62,365 bases of DNA, taken from the IMG/VR virus record IMGVR_UViG_3300044632_002565, positions 1 through 62,365 of that record. One strand, written 5' to 3'. The translations under genes and the position numbers were made by a program. Below are positions 38,237 to 46,723 of this stretch, piece by piece (the stretch's first letter is position 1; each line of letters starts with the position of its first letter). The DNA comes from a virus. The notes under the pieces were generated by a model. The model worked only from the letters and a program-made list of their open reading frames with translations, had not been told where the DNA came from and did no database searches.

Positions 38237-40137
38237 TGAAAAAATTATTTACATTACTTTCATTATTGTCATTCCCATTTTTAGGTTTTTCACAGACACC
38301 AGAAATTGGTCACTTCCAACAATTGAAAACTGTAAGAAGAGGTGACACGTTAGATGTTGCTTGGTATTACAAACCAGCAGCTGGTACGGATGTGAGAAGT
38401 TTCCAAGTGGATTGGCAATATAAAAAACGACTTTTCACCCACATATCAACAACTGTTGATGTTGCGGTTAGTGGAAACGGTCCTGAAATTTCTTACAGAA
38501 GTTGGGAAGATTACAAATATCAATCTTACTCAAGTGGAAATTATACTTATGTGTCCGACACAAACTGGACTATTGCAAGAAACTATTTGGTTTTATCTAA
38601 CGGTTCACAGGTTTCTTCGAACGGATATATAATTCACAACAAATATATAATAAACAACGTAATCCCAAATTTCGTTTCAGATACTGTTACGTTAAATTGG
38701 GCTAGAATGTTTAAGGTTGACGGAACAACAATTGGTGACAATGTAGCGATTTTAAATTACAACAAACTCGCGGTAAAATTACTTGGAAATCTTACAATTT
38801 CAGGTAAGGTTTGGCTTCCACCATCAGTAGTTACAAGAGGATGGGTTCCAACTTTATATTGTTACGAAAATGCAACAGGAAATCTGGTTTCAACAACAGT
38901 TCCAGACATAAACACAGGTTTATACGTTTTGGACAACATCGATGAAAATACAAGATATAAAATTGAACTAAGATTTAATCCTGACAGTTTGGTTTCAATC
39001 AGAGATAATTCAGTTACAGTTACAGATGCGGTAAAAGCTTTCAACGAATTTGTGAACGCTGACATTTCGCAAACTTACCCTCGTACCTACTTACAAAATG
39101 GATTGGCATATTTGATTGCAGATATAAATTGGAACCAAAAATTTGACGGGGGTGACCCTTATGGTATTTACGCTTCGGTTTCAGGACTCAGACCTATTGC
39201 AACTAATAACTTGATAAAAGTTTTTACCAAAAACGAATTTGATAGTTTGGCTTTGGGTATAAACCAATGGTCAGATTGGACAACTTACAATAGTAGACAA
39301 AATTTTGTTTTGGATACGGTTCTTACATCTAATTTGTCACTTGATTTGAAATACTATATACAAGGGGATGTTGATAGAAGTCACTCCTCTCCTGTTTATG
39401 ACGCTAATGGAAACCTTGTAAGAGGTCCTGTTTACACGGGAAGATATAGTGTCAATATTCCTAACTCATACTCTGTAGGTCAACCTATGTTTGTACCATT
39501 TAACGTGTCAACAAACGGATTAGTGAATTATGGACTACAATTTGAAATGAAATATGACCCGACAAAAGTTAAATTTACAGAAATAATATCGAAAGTTCCG
39601 AATGAATGGTTACAATATGTAACTCATGATGACCAAAATGGAATCATCAGATTCGGTGGAATGAATAATCAAAAAAAGGGGGGGATAATTGGTTTATCCA
39701 CCCCCTTTAATTTAAAATTTACGCCAATTGACCCTTCGGAGGATATTTCTTCTTATGTTTTTGTTAGACAACTAATGGACGCCTCCAATTCTGAAGGTGA
39801 ACATTTCAATATTGAATTAGCATCTGAAAGAATAGTTTTAACTTATAGAGCGGCAGGGCCAATATTAGCCGTAACGAAGCCTATTGCAGAAATCAGACCA
39901 AATCCAAATTCGGGACAATTTGAATTAACTGTTACATTTCCGAATAATTATTGGATGAAAGGTTATGTTTATGATTACAACGGAAGAAAGGTTTTGGATT
40001 TAGGAGATTTCAAAACCGATGAGTTTACAAACGTAATCACAAGAGCAATTAACGCCAAAAATCTAGCACAAGGTAAATATTTGTTAGTGATGGCGAATAA
40101 TAATGAAAGAATAACTAAACCATTTGTAAAAATTTAA
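38233..40137 (+). CDS. Large exported protein with cohesin-like domain and T9SS sorting tail
   Basis: 634 residues. Signal peptide to about residue 20 ('FPFLGFSQTPE'). Beta-rich repeats, a dockerin-like block near residues 285-400 ('LIADINWNQKFDGGDPYGIY', 'SGLRPI', 'YYIQGDVDRSHSS'), a cohesin-like beta sandwich near 410-540 ('LQFEMKYDPTKVKFTEII'), then a C-terminal ~85-residue domain starting 'EIRPNPNSGQFELTV' and ending 'GKYLLVMANNNERITKPFVK', the type A sorting signal of the Bacteroidota type IX secretion system. It should be displayed on or released from the host surface. Confidence 0.8.
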   Translation: MMKKLFTLLSLLSFPFLGFSQTPEIGHFQQLKTVRRGDTLDVAWYYKPAAGTDVRSFQVDWQYKKRLFTHISTTVDVAVSGNGPEISYRSWEDYKYQSYSSGNYTYVSDTNWTIARNYLVLSNGSQVSSNGYIIHNKYIINNVIPNFVSDTVTLNWARMFKVDGTTIGDNVAILNYNKLAVKLLGNLTISGKVWLPPSVVTRGWVPTLYCYENATGNLVSTTVPDINTGLYVLDNIDENTRYKIELRFNPDSLVSIRDNSVTVTDAVKAFNEFVNADISQTYPRTYLQNGLAYLIADINWNQKFDGGDPYGIYASVSGLRPIATNNLIKVFTKNEFDSLALGINQWSDWTTYNSRQNFVLDTVLTSNLSLDLKYYIQGDVDRSHSSPVYDANGNLVRGPVYTGRYSVNIPNSYSVGQPMFVPFNVSTNGLVNYGLQFEMKYDPTKVKFTEIISKVPNEWLQYVTHDDQNGIIRFGGMNNQKKGGIIGLSTPFNLKFTPIDPSEDISSYVFVRQLMDASNSEGEHFNIELASERIVLTYRAAGPILAVTKPIAEIRPNPNSGQFELTVTFPNNYWMKGYVYDYNGRKVLDLGDFKTDEFTNVITRAINAKNLAQGKYLLVMANNNERITKPFVKI

Positions 40138-40141
40138 AACT

Positions 40142-40450
40142 ATGTCAGAAGAACAATTAGAACAAAATGATGGGTCTTGGTCAGGACTAAAGAAGACCAT
40201 CGTAGGAACACTCGGAACTGTTGTTGCGGGTGGTGGCGTATGGCTAAGCACTTTGTTGTTTGGCGGTCATGAAGAAAAACAAGAACAAGCACCTCCTCCT
40301 CAACCAACAATCGTAATTAACAATTCTCAACAACAGCAAGCAGCACCTGAGAAAACTGTGATTATCAAAGAAAAAGCGTCGCAACCTGCCGCTAAACCAG
40401 CTGAACCTGCTCCAAAACCTAAACCTTTTTCAGAGGAACCAAAATGGTAA
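40142..40450 (+). CDS. Membrane-anchored Pro/Gln/Ala-rich protein
   Basis: 102 residues: short acidic N-terminus, one membrane segment ('IVGTLGTVVAGGGVWLSTLL'), then an extended Pro/Gln/Ala/Lys-rich tail ('APPPQPTIVINNSQQQQAAP', 'KPAEPAPKPKP'). The design resembles TonB/TolA or spanin stalks that reach through the periplasm. No family match is claimed. Confidence 0.6.
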   Translation: MSEEQLEQNDGSWSGLKKTIVGTLGTVVAGGGVWLSTLLFGGHEEKQEQAPPPQPTIVINNSQQQQAAPEKTVIIKEKASQPAAKPAEPAPKPKPFSEEPKW

Positions 40451-40453
40451 TTT

Positions 40454-41011
40454 ATGAGTCAACAAACACCAACAGGATTTAAAGATTTATTAAACTCCAT
40501 GATGAAAAAGAGATGGTGGATTACCGCTCTTGTTCTTGGAGGATTTGTTGTAATCATCGGCGCAATTTTTTTGGCTATTTTTGAACAAAGTGCTATCAGT
40601 GGAGAGTGGAAAGAGCTTCTACTTTTATTACTTGGTGCTTTTATCGGTTCTTATGGTAAGATTATTGACTATTGGTTCAGTGATACAGATAAGGACAAGA
40701 TGTTAGTTCAAAAAATGGACGAAGAGGATGGTGTATCTTTCTCATCTACTTTAGATATGAAAGATTCTGCATCGGCTCAACATAATGAACCTATTGTGGT
40801 ATCCACCCCTCAAGTAACCCCTCAGGTCGCCCCTCAAGTCGGTGTCGAAATCGATGAAGATGGTGATGGTACAATGGATGGTATCGATGAGGATGGTGAC
40901 GGTATTATAGACATGTATTTCGAACATCGTCAGTGTGAACACGTTTGGGGTGACGCTGATGGTGATGGAGATGAAGAGTGTCTTAAATGTGGTCTTATTA
41001 AACAAGTTTAA
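40454..41011 (+). CDS. Two-span membrane protein with Ca-binding-type repeats
   Basis: 185 residues. Two membrane segments ('WWITALVLGGFVVIIGAIFL' and 'LLLLLLGAFIGSYG'), a linker, then DxDGDG repeats: 'DEDGDGTMDGIDEDGDGIID' and 'GDADGDGDE' flanked by a Cys/His cluster 'CEHVW...CLKCG' that could bind zinc. The first half resembles a holin or small phage membrane protein. The acidic repeats resemble EF-hand/thrombospondin-3 calcium loops. Function unknown. Confidence 0.6.
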   Translation: MSQQTPTGFKDLLNSMMKKRWWITALVLGGFVVIIGAIFLAIFEQSAISGEWKELLLLLLGAFIGSYGKIIDYWFSDTDKDKMLVQKMDEEDGVSFSSTLDMKDSASAQHNEPIVVSTPQVTPQVAPQVGVEIDEDGDGTMDGIDEDGDGIIDMYFEHRQCEHVWGDADGDGDEECLKCGLIKQV

Positions 41012-41012
41012 A

Positions 41013-41729
41013 ATGAAGAAAATTTTATTACCTGTATTTCTACTCGTATGCTCATTTGTGAACGCACAAGTTGTGGGAACAACTAAAACTGAGCAATACA
41101 AAGCAAGTTTCGAAACAAAAATCAATATTGATTCTTTGATGGATTACGATGGTCCACAAATTCCAATTCAAATCTTAACAATTGGAATTAGTGATGAGGT
41201 ATATGAACAGTATCCTGAGCTGAAAGAAAAGAAAGTTGGTCTTGGTGTTGCGAATATAAGTTTGGAATTTTTGTCTGAACTAAACAGATTCACTTTTACT
41301 GAAGATAAAACTGAAATAAAAAACCGTATGGTCAAACAGTTTCAGGCATCTCAAGCAGGAATTAGTCAAGACAAATTGGACGGTAGAGGTAAGATTAGAC
41401 TTGCTCATTATTTCGTTACAATCGAAGTTTATGACTTTTCTGTTTCTGAGGATGAGACTGTAAATTTAAAAGATGGAGTTAAAAATATTGTAAACACAAG
41501 ACTCGGTCTTCAGGTTAGATTTACAAACGCAGAAACAGGTGAAATTATTGCGGCTTCAGGTCTCGGTGAGGCAAAAACTGTCAGAGAATTATCTCTTTTA
41601 AATGATGATAATTTGAGTGACGTTAAATTCAATCAATCAACAATAGGAATTACTACAAAGAAAGCACTTGAAATTGCTTGTAGTAGAATTCTTGTAAGGA
41701 TGATTAAAAAGGGCGTGTTCCCAAAATAA
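41013..41729 (+). CDS. CsgG-like exported protein
   Basis: 238 residues from the ATG at 41013, with a signal peptide (cleavage near 'VNAQVVG'). 'PIQILTIGISDEVYE', 'VGLGVANISLEFLSELNRFT', 'AHYFVTIEVYDFSV' and 'LGLQVRFTNAETGEIIAASG' follow the CsgG domain (find-the-pathway strand, helix, 'T/R-F' strand, 'TGEI' strand). CsgG forms the outer-membrane curli pore; relatives serve in other envelope machines. No lipobox Cys is visible, so it may be soluble or divergent. In Bacteroidota such proteins are common; on a phage it is unusual. Confidence 0.7.
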   Translation: MKKILLPVFLLVCSFVNAQVVGTTKTEQYKASFETKINIDSLMDYDGPQIPIQILTIGISDEVYEQYPELKEKKVGLGVANISLEFLSELNRFTFTEDKTEIKNRMVKQFQASQAGISQDKLDGRGKIRLAHYFVTIEVYDFSVSEDETVNLKDGVKNIVNTRLGLQVRFTNAETGEIIAASGLGEAKTVRELSLLNDDNLSDVKFNQSTIGITTKKALEIACSRILVRMIKKGVFPK

Positions 41730-43202
41730 ATGTGGAAAGGGTTAAAAATTTTTTTAAGTATTGTTTGTATCTTCTTTCTCAACTTGAAAGTTGATGCTCA
41801 AACCATTAATTACGAGTTTATAGACCCTTGCACAAAAGCTGTCACAAACTTTTCAATCCCTATTCAGGGAGGAACAATAATTTATTTTTATGGAAAATCG
41901 GCATCATTCACCGCGGCTGACGTGGCGAGTGGTGCTTTTGCCTCTTGGGTCAATCAAGCTTATGTGGACTACAGAAAATTGACACCTTGCTCGGTTCAAT
42001 CCGTAGGTGTCACAAGAAATCAAATAACCGCACAAGTAATCGGAAATGTGGTAAGTAGTGTTGTTGGTCAAATAAACTCATCCGTGATGCAAGGTTCATC
42101 TATGGGTGGAAATGATGCGGGTTCAAAAGACAATAGGTCCGAAAAAACAAGAAATAGAAATGAAAATACTAATTCTAACTCTAATAATTCCGTTTCTAAT
42201 ACTAATAGTAGTGGGACTTCTCCAAATGGGGGCTCAGGTGTATCAGGCGGTCAGGGCAACAGTTCTGTACCTGTGGGAAGTTCTAACCAAGGGGGTCAAA
42301 CTTCTTCTCAAGGGACTTCAAATAACCCTACAAGCGGTGGTAGTGGTGTCGGGGGGAACAGTAATTCTTCTAATAGTGGGGTTAGTAACAATAGTGGTGT
42401 TTCTTCATCTTCTTCTACGGGAAGCGGTGAGAAAGACAAAGAAAAAGGTTCTGAGGTGGTGGCGACAACCGTAATGAATGTTGATGTAAGGAACGACCGT
42501 GGTTCAGAAAGTGGTGGAGGTGGAGGAAAAAAAGGTTCATCAAAATCAGGAAATTCAAACCCGATGATAGTATCATCTGACCTTACTTCCGCTCAAAACT
42601 TAGACAAAAGTTTTACAGGAATTGCAAATGTAGGTGTATCAAGAACCTCTTTAATGGGAACAAGTTCTTGGGGCGTAACAGGAATGATTTGGTTTAATTT
42701 CAAACAATTTGCAATCAACTCAAGATATACAAAAATAAAAATTAACCAATCAGGAACCCTTAAATTCGTTCATAATGTAAATCTAACGGGTGCTTATTCA
42801 TACGGAAACCTATTCTCATTTTTGGGTTATAGTATGATAATAAACGCCAAGAAGTGGGGAATTACAGGATTTAATATAAGTGGAGCTGTTGCCAAACTTC
42901 CTGAAGATAGTAACTTATTTATTAGTCCATCTTTTACTGCATTTTATACCAAGCCAATTGTTGCAAATAAAAAACTTACCATCTCCCCTGAGATTTATTT
43001 AATTTCAACACCTGTGGTTTATTCTTCAGTAGATAAAGTAACTGTAACAGACAGAACATTCAGTGCGTTTATAGGAAGTGGATTTGATTACCAAATCTCA
43101 AGAAGATTCAAATTCAATGTAAATTATAAAGCCAATCTTAGTACCAATCCTGAGTTTCCTATTTTATCATTTTTCTTGATTGGTAGTAAAGTAAATCTAT
43201 GA
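41730..43202 (+). CDS. Exported protein: low-complexity stalk and beta-barrel-like end
   Basis: 490 residues. Signal peptide (to about 'VDAQTINYEF'), an N-domain with two Cys, a ~150-residue Ser/Asn/Gly linker, and a C-terminal ~200 residues of alternating beta strands ending 'LSFFLIGSKVNL', like an outer-membrane barrel. Immediately follows the CsgG-like gene and overlaps the lectin gene by 4 nt. A surface adhesin, or a phage-made outer-membrane protein, is the likely class. No family recognised. Confidence 0.65.
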   Translation: MWKGLKIFLSIVCIFFLNLKVDAQTINYEFIDPCTKAVTNFSIPIQGGTIIYFYGKSASFTAADVASGAFASWVNQAYVDYRKLTPCSVQSVGVTRNQITAQVIGNVVSSVVGQINSSVMQGSSMGGNDAGSKDNRSEKTRNRNENTNSNSNNSVSNTNSSGTSPNGGSGVSGGQGNSSVPVGSSNQGGQTSSQGTSNNPTSGGSGVGGNSNSSNSGVSNNSGVSSSSSTGSGEKDKEKGSEVVATTVMNVDVRNDRGSESGGGGGKKGSSKSGNSNPMIVSSDLTSAQNLDKSFTGIANVGVSRTSLMGTSSWGVTGMIWFNFKQFAINSRYTKIKINQSGTLKFVHNVNLTGAYSYGNLFSFLGYSMIINAKKWGITGFNISGAVAKLPEDSNLFISPSFTAFYTKPIVANKKLTISPEIYLISTPVVYSSVDKVTVTDRTFSAFIGSGFDYQISRRFKFNVNYKANLSTNPEFPILSFFLIGSKVNL

Positions 43203-44644
43203 AAAAATTCGTTACCATATTTTTATTTTGTTTCGCACAGTTTGTTTCGCATGATTTTTGTTTCGCACAAAGTGTAACGGCACCACCAGGAAGAACTTAT
43301 CAGGTGAGTACCTCAGGTCAAGATGCAAGTGGATTTGTAATCAACGGATTCACATCTGAAACTTTATTAACTTCAATAGGTCTTGTTAATCCCCCCGCAG
43401 GAACAACATTTTCAATCACAACAACTACAGGTTTATCTTTTGCCACAGGATATAACACTTGGTCAAATATCACAAGAATTAGTTTCACAGGAACTCAAGC
43501 AAACGTGAATAACGCTCTCGCCTCACTTAAAATCAACACAGGGTCTGCATTGGGAAGTGTTCAAATCTCAGTTTCAACGACAATAAACCCTGTTGGATAT
43601 TATTACAACGCAACAAATGGTCACTTCTATAGACCAATTTCAACCACCGCAACTTACACAAATTCAAAGGTTTTAGCTGCTCAACAAACCTTCAAAGGTC
43701 AAACTGGTTATTTGGTGACAATTACGTCTGCGGATGAACAAAACTTTATTATTGCAAACGTTCCTCAGAATAATATATGGTTTGCTCTCTCAGACAGACT
43801 ACAAGAGGGTTATTGGAGAGTTGATGCGGGTCCTGAAAATGGAACTTTGGTTAATATTGGAAACTTTAATGGGAACCCTCAACCAGGAACATATCAAAAT
43901 TGGTGTGGTGGTGAACCGAACGATGCCGGTGGTGAAGATTTTGCAGTAACAAAATGGGGTGGTGGTGGATGTTGGAATGATTTACCTGATTGGTCTAATC
44001 CTTATGTAATTGAGTTTGGTACGTGGTCAAATCCTCAGGATGCAACTTTTACAGGATACTACGCAGCAAACACAACTAATACTGTTGCAATTACAAATAC
44101 ACTTTCGGGTACAGTTTCAGTTCCGACACTGAGTCCTTATCCAACTTTGACATTATATAGGGTGGTAAACGGAGTTGAAACCTTGGTCGATTATAAAACT
44201 TTAAGTTCAAGTGGAACTTACACTTTTACTTTACCTCAACAAAATTCGACCTATAAATTAGTCCCCTCTCTTTCGATTCAAGGAATAACAACCGCCGATT
44301 TTACCCCACTATTTAACGAAATTCAAAACGTAAATACACCTAATAACACTCCCTCAGGTTTATTTCTCACAGGAACAAAACAGTGGAAGGCATCTGACGT
44401 AAACAAAAACGGTATAATTGATTTGGGTGATGCATATCTCATCTTAGCACATATCACAGGACTGAGACCTATTACAGAAGTACTTTGGTTCACCTCAACA
44501 AATTATGATTTAATCAATAGAACAAATTTCGGTTCTATTTCACCCGTCACATCTTTTACAATAAATGTGGCAACTTCAAACGTTACTCAAAACATCAAAT
44601 ATTGTATGTTAGGCGACGTCAATTTATCACATTCTTCACAGTAG
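43199..44644 (+). CDS. Exported C-type lectin-domain protein with truncated dockerin-like end
   Basis: 481 residues with a signal peptide. Near residues 145-275 lies a C-type lectin domain: 'TYTNSKVLAAQQTFKGQTGY', 'NNIWFALSDRLQEGYWRVDA', 'YQNWCGGEPNDAGGEDFAVT', 'GCWNDLPDWSNPYVIEFG', with EPND and WND calcium/sugar residues. The last ~100 residues ('DVNKNGIIDLGDAYLILAHI', 'TGLRPI', 'YCMLGDVNLSHSSQ') match the dockerin-like block of the protein at 38233 but stop there, without the cohesin-like and T9SS parts. It probably binds carbohydrate at the cell surface. Confidence 0.8.
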   Translation: MKKFVTIFLFCFAQFVSHDFCFAQSVTAPPGRTYQVSTSGQDASGFVINGFTSETLLTSIGLVNPPAGTTFSITTTTGLSFATGYNTWSNITRISFTGTQANVNNALASLKINTGSALGSVQISVSTTINPVGYYYNATNGHFYRPISTTATYTNSKVLAAQQTFKGQTGYLVTITSADEQNFIIANVPQNNIWFALSDRLQEGYWRVDAGPENGTLVNIGNFNGNPQPGTYQNWCGGEPNDAGGEDFAVTKWGGGGCWNDLPDWSNPYVIEFGTWSNPQDATFTGYYAANTTNTVAITNTLSGTVSVPTLSPYPTLTLYRVVNGVETLVDYKTLSSSGTYTFTLPQQNSTYKLVPSLSIQGITTADFTPLFNEIQNVNTPNNTPSGLFLTGTKQWKASDVNKNGIIDLGDAYLILAHITGLRPITEVLWFTSTNYDLINRTNFGSISPVTSFTINVATSNVTQNIKYCMLGDVNLSHSSQ

Positions 44645-44648
44645 AAAA

Positions 44649-44656
44649 TATTTATT
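44649..44656 (+). promoter_or_regulatory. TATTTATT late-type motif of the endolysin
   Basis: Lies 16 nt before the endolysin ATG. Confidence 0.4.
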
Positions 44657-44672
44657 AGGAAATTAAATTACT

Positions 44673-45506
44673 ATGTTACTAAAAGTTGGGTCTAGAGGAG
44701 AAGACGTTAAAAAACTTCAACAAAAATTGGGTTTGGGTGCCGATGGAATCTTCGGTAATGGTACTGAGCAAGCTGTAAAAAATTTCCAAACAAAAAATGG
44801 TTTAAATCCCGATGGTATTGTGGGGGAACAAACATGGCAAAAAATCATGGGACAAGGAGTTCTAATTACTGAACCCGCTCCTGTACAACAAGCTCCAATT
44901 GTTAACACAGGTTCTTTGAAATTAGAAAATTTGAAAGGTCACATTCCTGATGATGTTATTGCTCAAATCCCTGATACCGCAAAAAAATTCGGTATTGATA
45001 CACCTCTAAAACTTGCTCACTTTCTTGCACAATGTGGTCATGAATCAGGAGGATTTAGACTCACTCAAGAAAATTTAAATTATTCTGCTCAAGGTCTCAA
45101 AAACATTTTCCCAAAGTATTTTCCTGGTAATCTTTCTGAGTCTTATGCAAGAAATCCTCAGAAAATTGCGTCAAAAGTATATGGTGGAAGAATGGGTAAC
45201 GGTCCTGAATCAACAGGAGAAGGTTTCAAATTTCGTGGTAGAGGTTATATTCAACTCACAGGTAAAGACAATTACACCGCATTTGGAAAAGCAATAAATG
45301 AAGACATTGTTTCAAATCCTGATTTGGTTTCAACAAAATACCCTTTACTCTCAGCGGCATGGTTTTTCAGTAAAAATTGTTTGAAAAGATGTGTTGATGA
45401 TTCCAACGCAACTGTAACTTCCGTTACAAAATGTGTAAATGGTGGAACCATAGGACTTGCTGATAGATTGAAACATTTTAAAGAATATTATCATTTATTA
45501 AAATAA
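44673..45506 (+). CDS. Endolysin: peptidoglycan-binding domain plus GH19
   Basis: 277 residues without signal peptide. Residues 1-60 are a peptidoglycan-binding repeat ('GSRGEDVKKLQQKLGLGADG', 'GIVGEQTWQKIMG'). Residues ~90-275 are a GH19 lysozyme/chitinase-type domain with the catalytic Glu in 'AHFLAQCGHESGGF' and 'GFKFRGRGYIQLTGKDNY', then 'AAWFFSKN' and 'CVNGG'. GH19 phage lysins cut the murein glycan. It would be released by a holin such as the one at 50436. Confidence 0.92.
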   Translation: MLLKVGSRGEDVKKLQQKLGLGADGIFGNGTEQAVKNFQTKNGLNPDGIVGEQTWQKIMGQGVLITEPAPVQQAPIVNTGSLKLENLKGHIPDDVIAQIPDTAKKFGIDTPLKLAHFLAQCGHESGGFRLTQENLNYSAQGLKNIFPKYFPGNLSESYARNPQKIASKVYGGRMGNGPESTGEGFKFRGRGYIQLTGKDNYTAFGKAINEDIVSNPDLVSTKYPLLSAAWFFSKNCLKRCVDDSNATVTSVTKCVNGGTIGLADRLKHFKEYYHLLK

Positions 45507-45599
45507 CCCCTCTGGTTATGTCTGAATTTGATAATTTTTGGTTCTTTATTATATTTATAAATGACATCACCGTAAGGTGTTCTCATATATCCTTTCCAA

Positions 45600-45637
45600 A
45601 AGACCCGTCAAAAATTATTTTGTCGGGTCTTATTTTT
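45600..45637 (+). terminator. Intrinsic terminator
   Basis: AGACCCGTCAAAA / TTTTGTCGGGTCT (one mismatch) followed by a T-rich run. Overlaps the next promoter's -33 box. Confidence 0.8.
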
Positions 45638-45649
45638 TTCTTATCTTTG
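45618..45649 (+). promoter_or_regulatory. Host-type promoter of the 45.7-49.3 kb gene group
   Basis: TTTTG (45618-45622), 19 nt, TATCTTTG (45642-45649). ATG at 45664. Confidence 0.75.
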
Positions 45650-45663
45650 TTCAAACTATAAAA

Positions 45664-45894
45664 ATGGATAAACAAAGTAATCATTGGGGAGACGTTATCA
45701 TTTGGTTAGAAAAAGTTGCTAAATCTTGTCAAACCAAAGAACAGGCAGAAAATTGTGAAAGGTTAGTATGGAACTTTCACAGAAAATACCAAAAAAAACT
45801 CGGTTTGGCAGAATGTTTTGACCTCACAAAAGAGATTGATAAAATACTTTTGGAATTCAAACTCCCCGCATTTTATAAAAAACAAAAATTATGA
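45664..45894 (+). CDS. Small conserved-type phage protein
   Basis: 76 residues from the ATG at 45664, 14 nt after the promoter. Helical, with 'CQTKEQAENCERLVWNFHRK'. Its stop overlaps the next ATG (ATGA). No family recognised. Confidence 0.65.
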   Translation: MDKQSNHWGDVIIWLEKVAKSCQTKEQAENCERLVWNFHRKYQKKLGLAECFDLTKEIDKILLEFKLPAFYKKQKL

Positions 45895-46493
45895 AAGTAG
45901 TCTTTACTGAAAGTTTTTGGAAGTCTTTAAAAATTATGGCTAGACACCAAACTTGGTGGTATAGAACCTATGAAGTTTTTAGATATAAGCTTCCCGCATT
46001 TTTCCGTAATCTTTATTATTTCAGACGAGAATTATGGGAATTTAGAGGATGGGATTATTCATTCAATCTAACTTTGTTTGCACGTTCCCTTGAGAAAACA
46101 TCCGAAGTTTTAGAAAAACATGGAAATGAGGTGGAGGTTTCAAAGAACAAAAAAGTTGAAAAAATAAAAAGGGTTATTGAGTTAATAAAGAATAGCCGAG
46201 AAGACCATTACATTTATCGCGCGGAGGAAGAGTTAGGTGAAATCAGAGGGGAAAATTGGTTCCTCGGAGATGACGAATTAAATCCTGAGGACATGGAACA
46301 TAATAGAAAGGTCTACGCTAGAGCTCGTGAAATAGAGGAAATAGAATGGAGTGAAATTTGGGACATTTTAAGGGGTCAAAATATCGATGAGTACCGAACC
46401 CTAATGGGTAAGTTACCTCCCGAAGAAAAGGATAAAATGGACGTTTGGAACGATTGGTATGATGGGTCAGGTATTCGTAATTGGTGGGATTAA
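45891..46493 (+). CDS. Conserved-type phage protein (WDYSFNLTLFARSLE)
   Basis: 200 residues, rich in Trp/Tyr/Arg. The block 'WDYSFNLTLFARSLEKTSEV' is one I associate with large tailed phages of diverse hosts; its function is unknown. The C-terminal half is acidic and helical, ending 'WYDGSGIRNWWD'. Coupled to the preceding gene. Confidence 0.65.
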   Translation: MKVVFTESFWKSLKIMARHQTWWYRTYEVFRYKLPAFFRNLYYFRRELWEFRGWDYSFNLTLFARSLEKTSEVLEKHGNEVEVSKNKKVEKIKRVIELIKNSREDHYIYRAEEELGEIRGENWFLGDDELNPEDMEHNRKVYARAREIEEIEWSEIWDILRGQNIDEYRTLMGKLPPEEKDKMDVWNDWYDGSGIRNWWD

Positions 46494-46505
46494 AAAAAAA
46501 TAAAT

Positions 46506-46667
46506 ATGATTGCAATTTTCTTTTTTATGTTTATCTTTGTTGTCCTGATTGCGTGGGCTTGGGTCAGAGGAATTGATAATATGAAAAAAAATCATCCCGA
46601 TTATAAGGGTGAAGACTTTCTAAATTGGGACAAAATGAAGAGATATGAAGATGACCTTTATAAGTGA
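46506..46667 (+). CDS. Small membrane protein (53 aa)
   Basis: ATG 46506 to TGA 46667. One membrane helix ('MIAIFFFMFIFVVLIAWAW') and a charged tail ('MKKNHPDYKGEDFLNWDKMK'). 12 nt after the preceding gene. Function unknown. Confidence 0.6.
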   Translation: MIAIFFFMFIFVVLIAWAWVRGIDNMKKNHPDYKGEDFLNWDKMKRYEDDLYK

Positions 46668-46723
46668 TAGTGGTCATCCCCAAATGATACAATGGCATTT
46701 TAACAATTGTAAACACAAAAAAA

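Noticed and set aside
43199-44644. Target protein of a diversity-generating retroelement
   Set aside because: A C-type lectin fold is typical of such targets, but there is no reverse transcriptase, no template repeat and the lectin is not at the C-terminus.
45507-45600. Small gene between endolysin and the terminator
   Set aside because: Despite a TATTTATA copy near 45550, only a four-codon frame follows; nothing else convincing is present.
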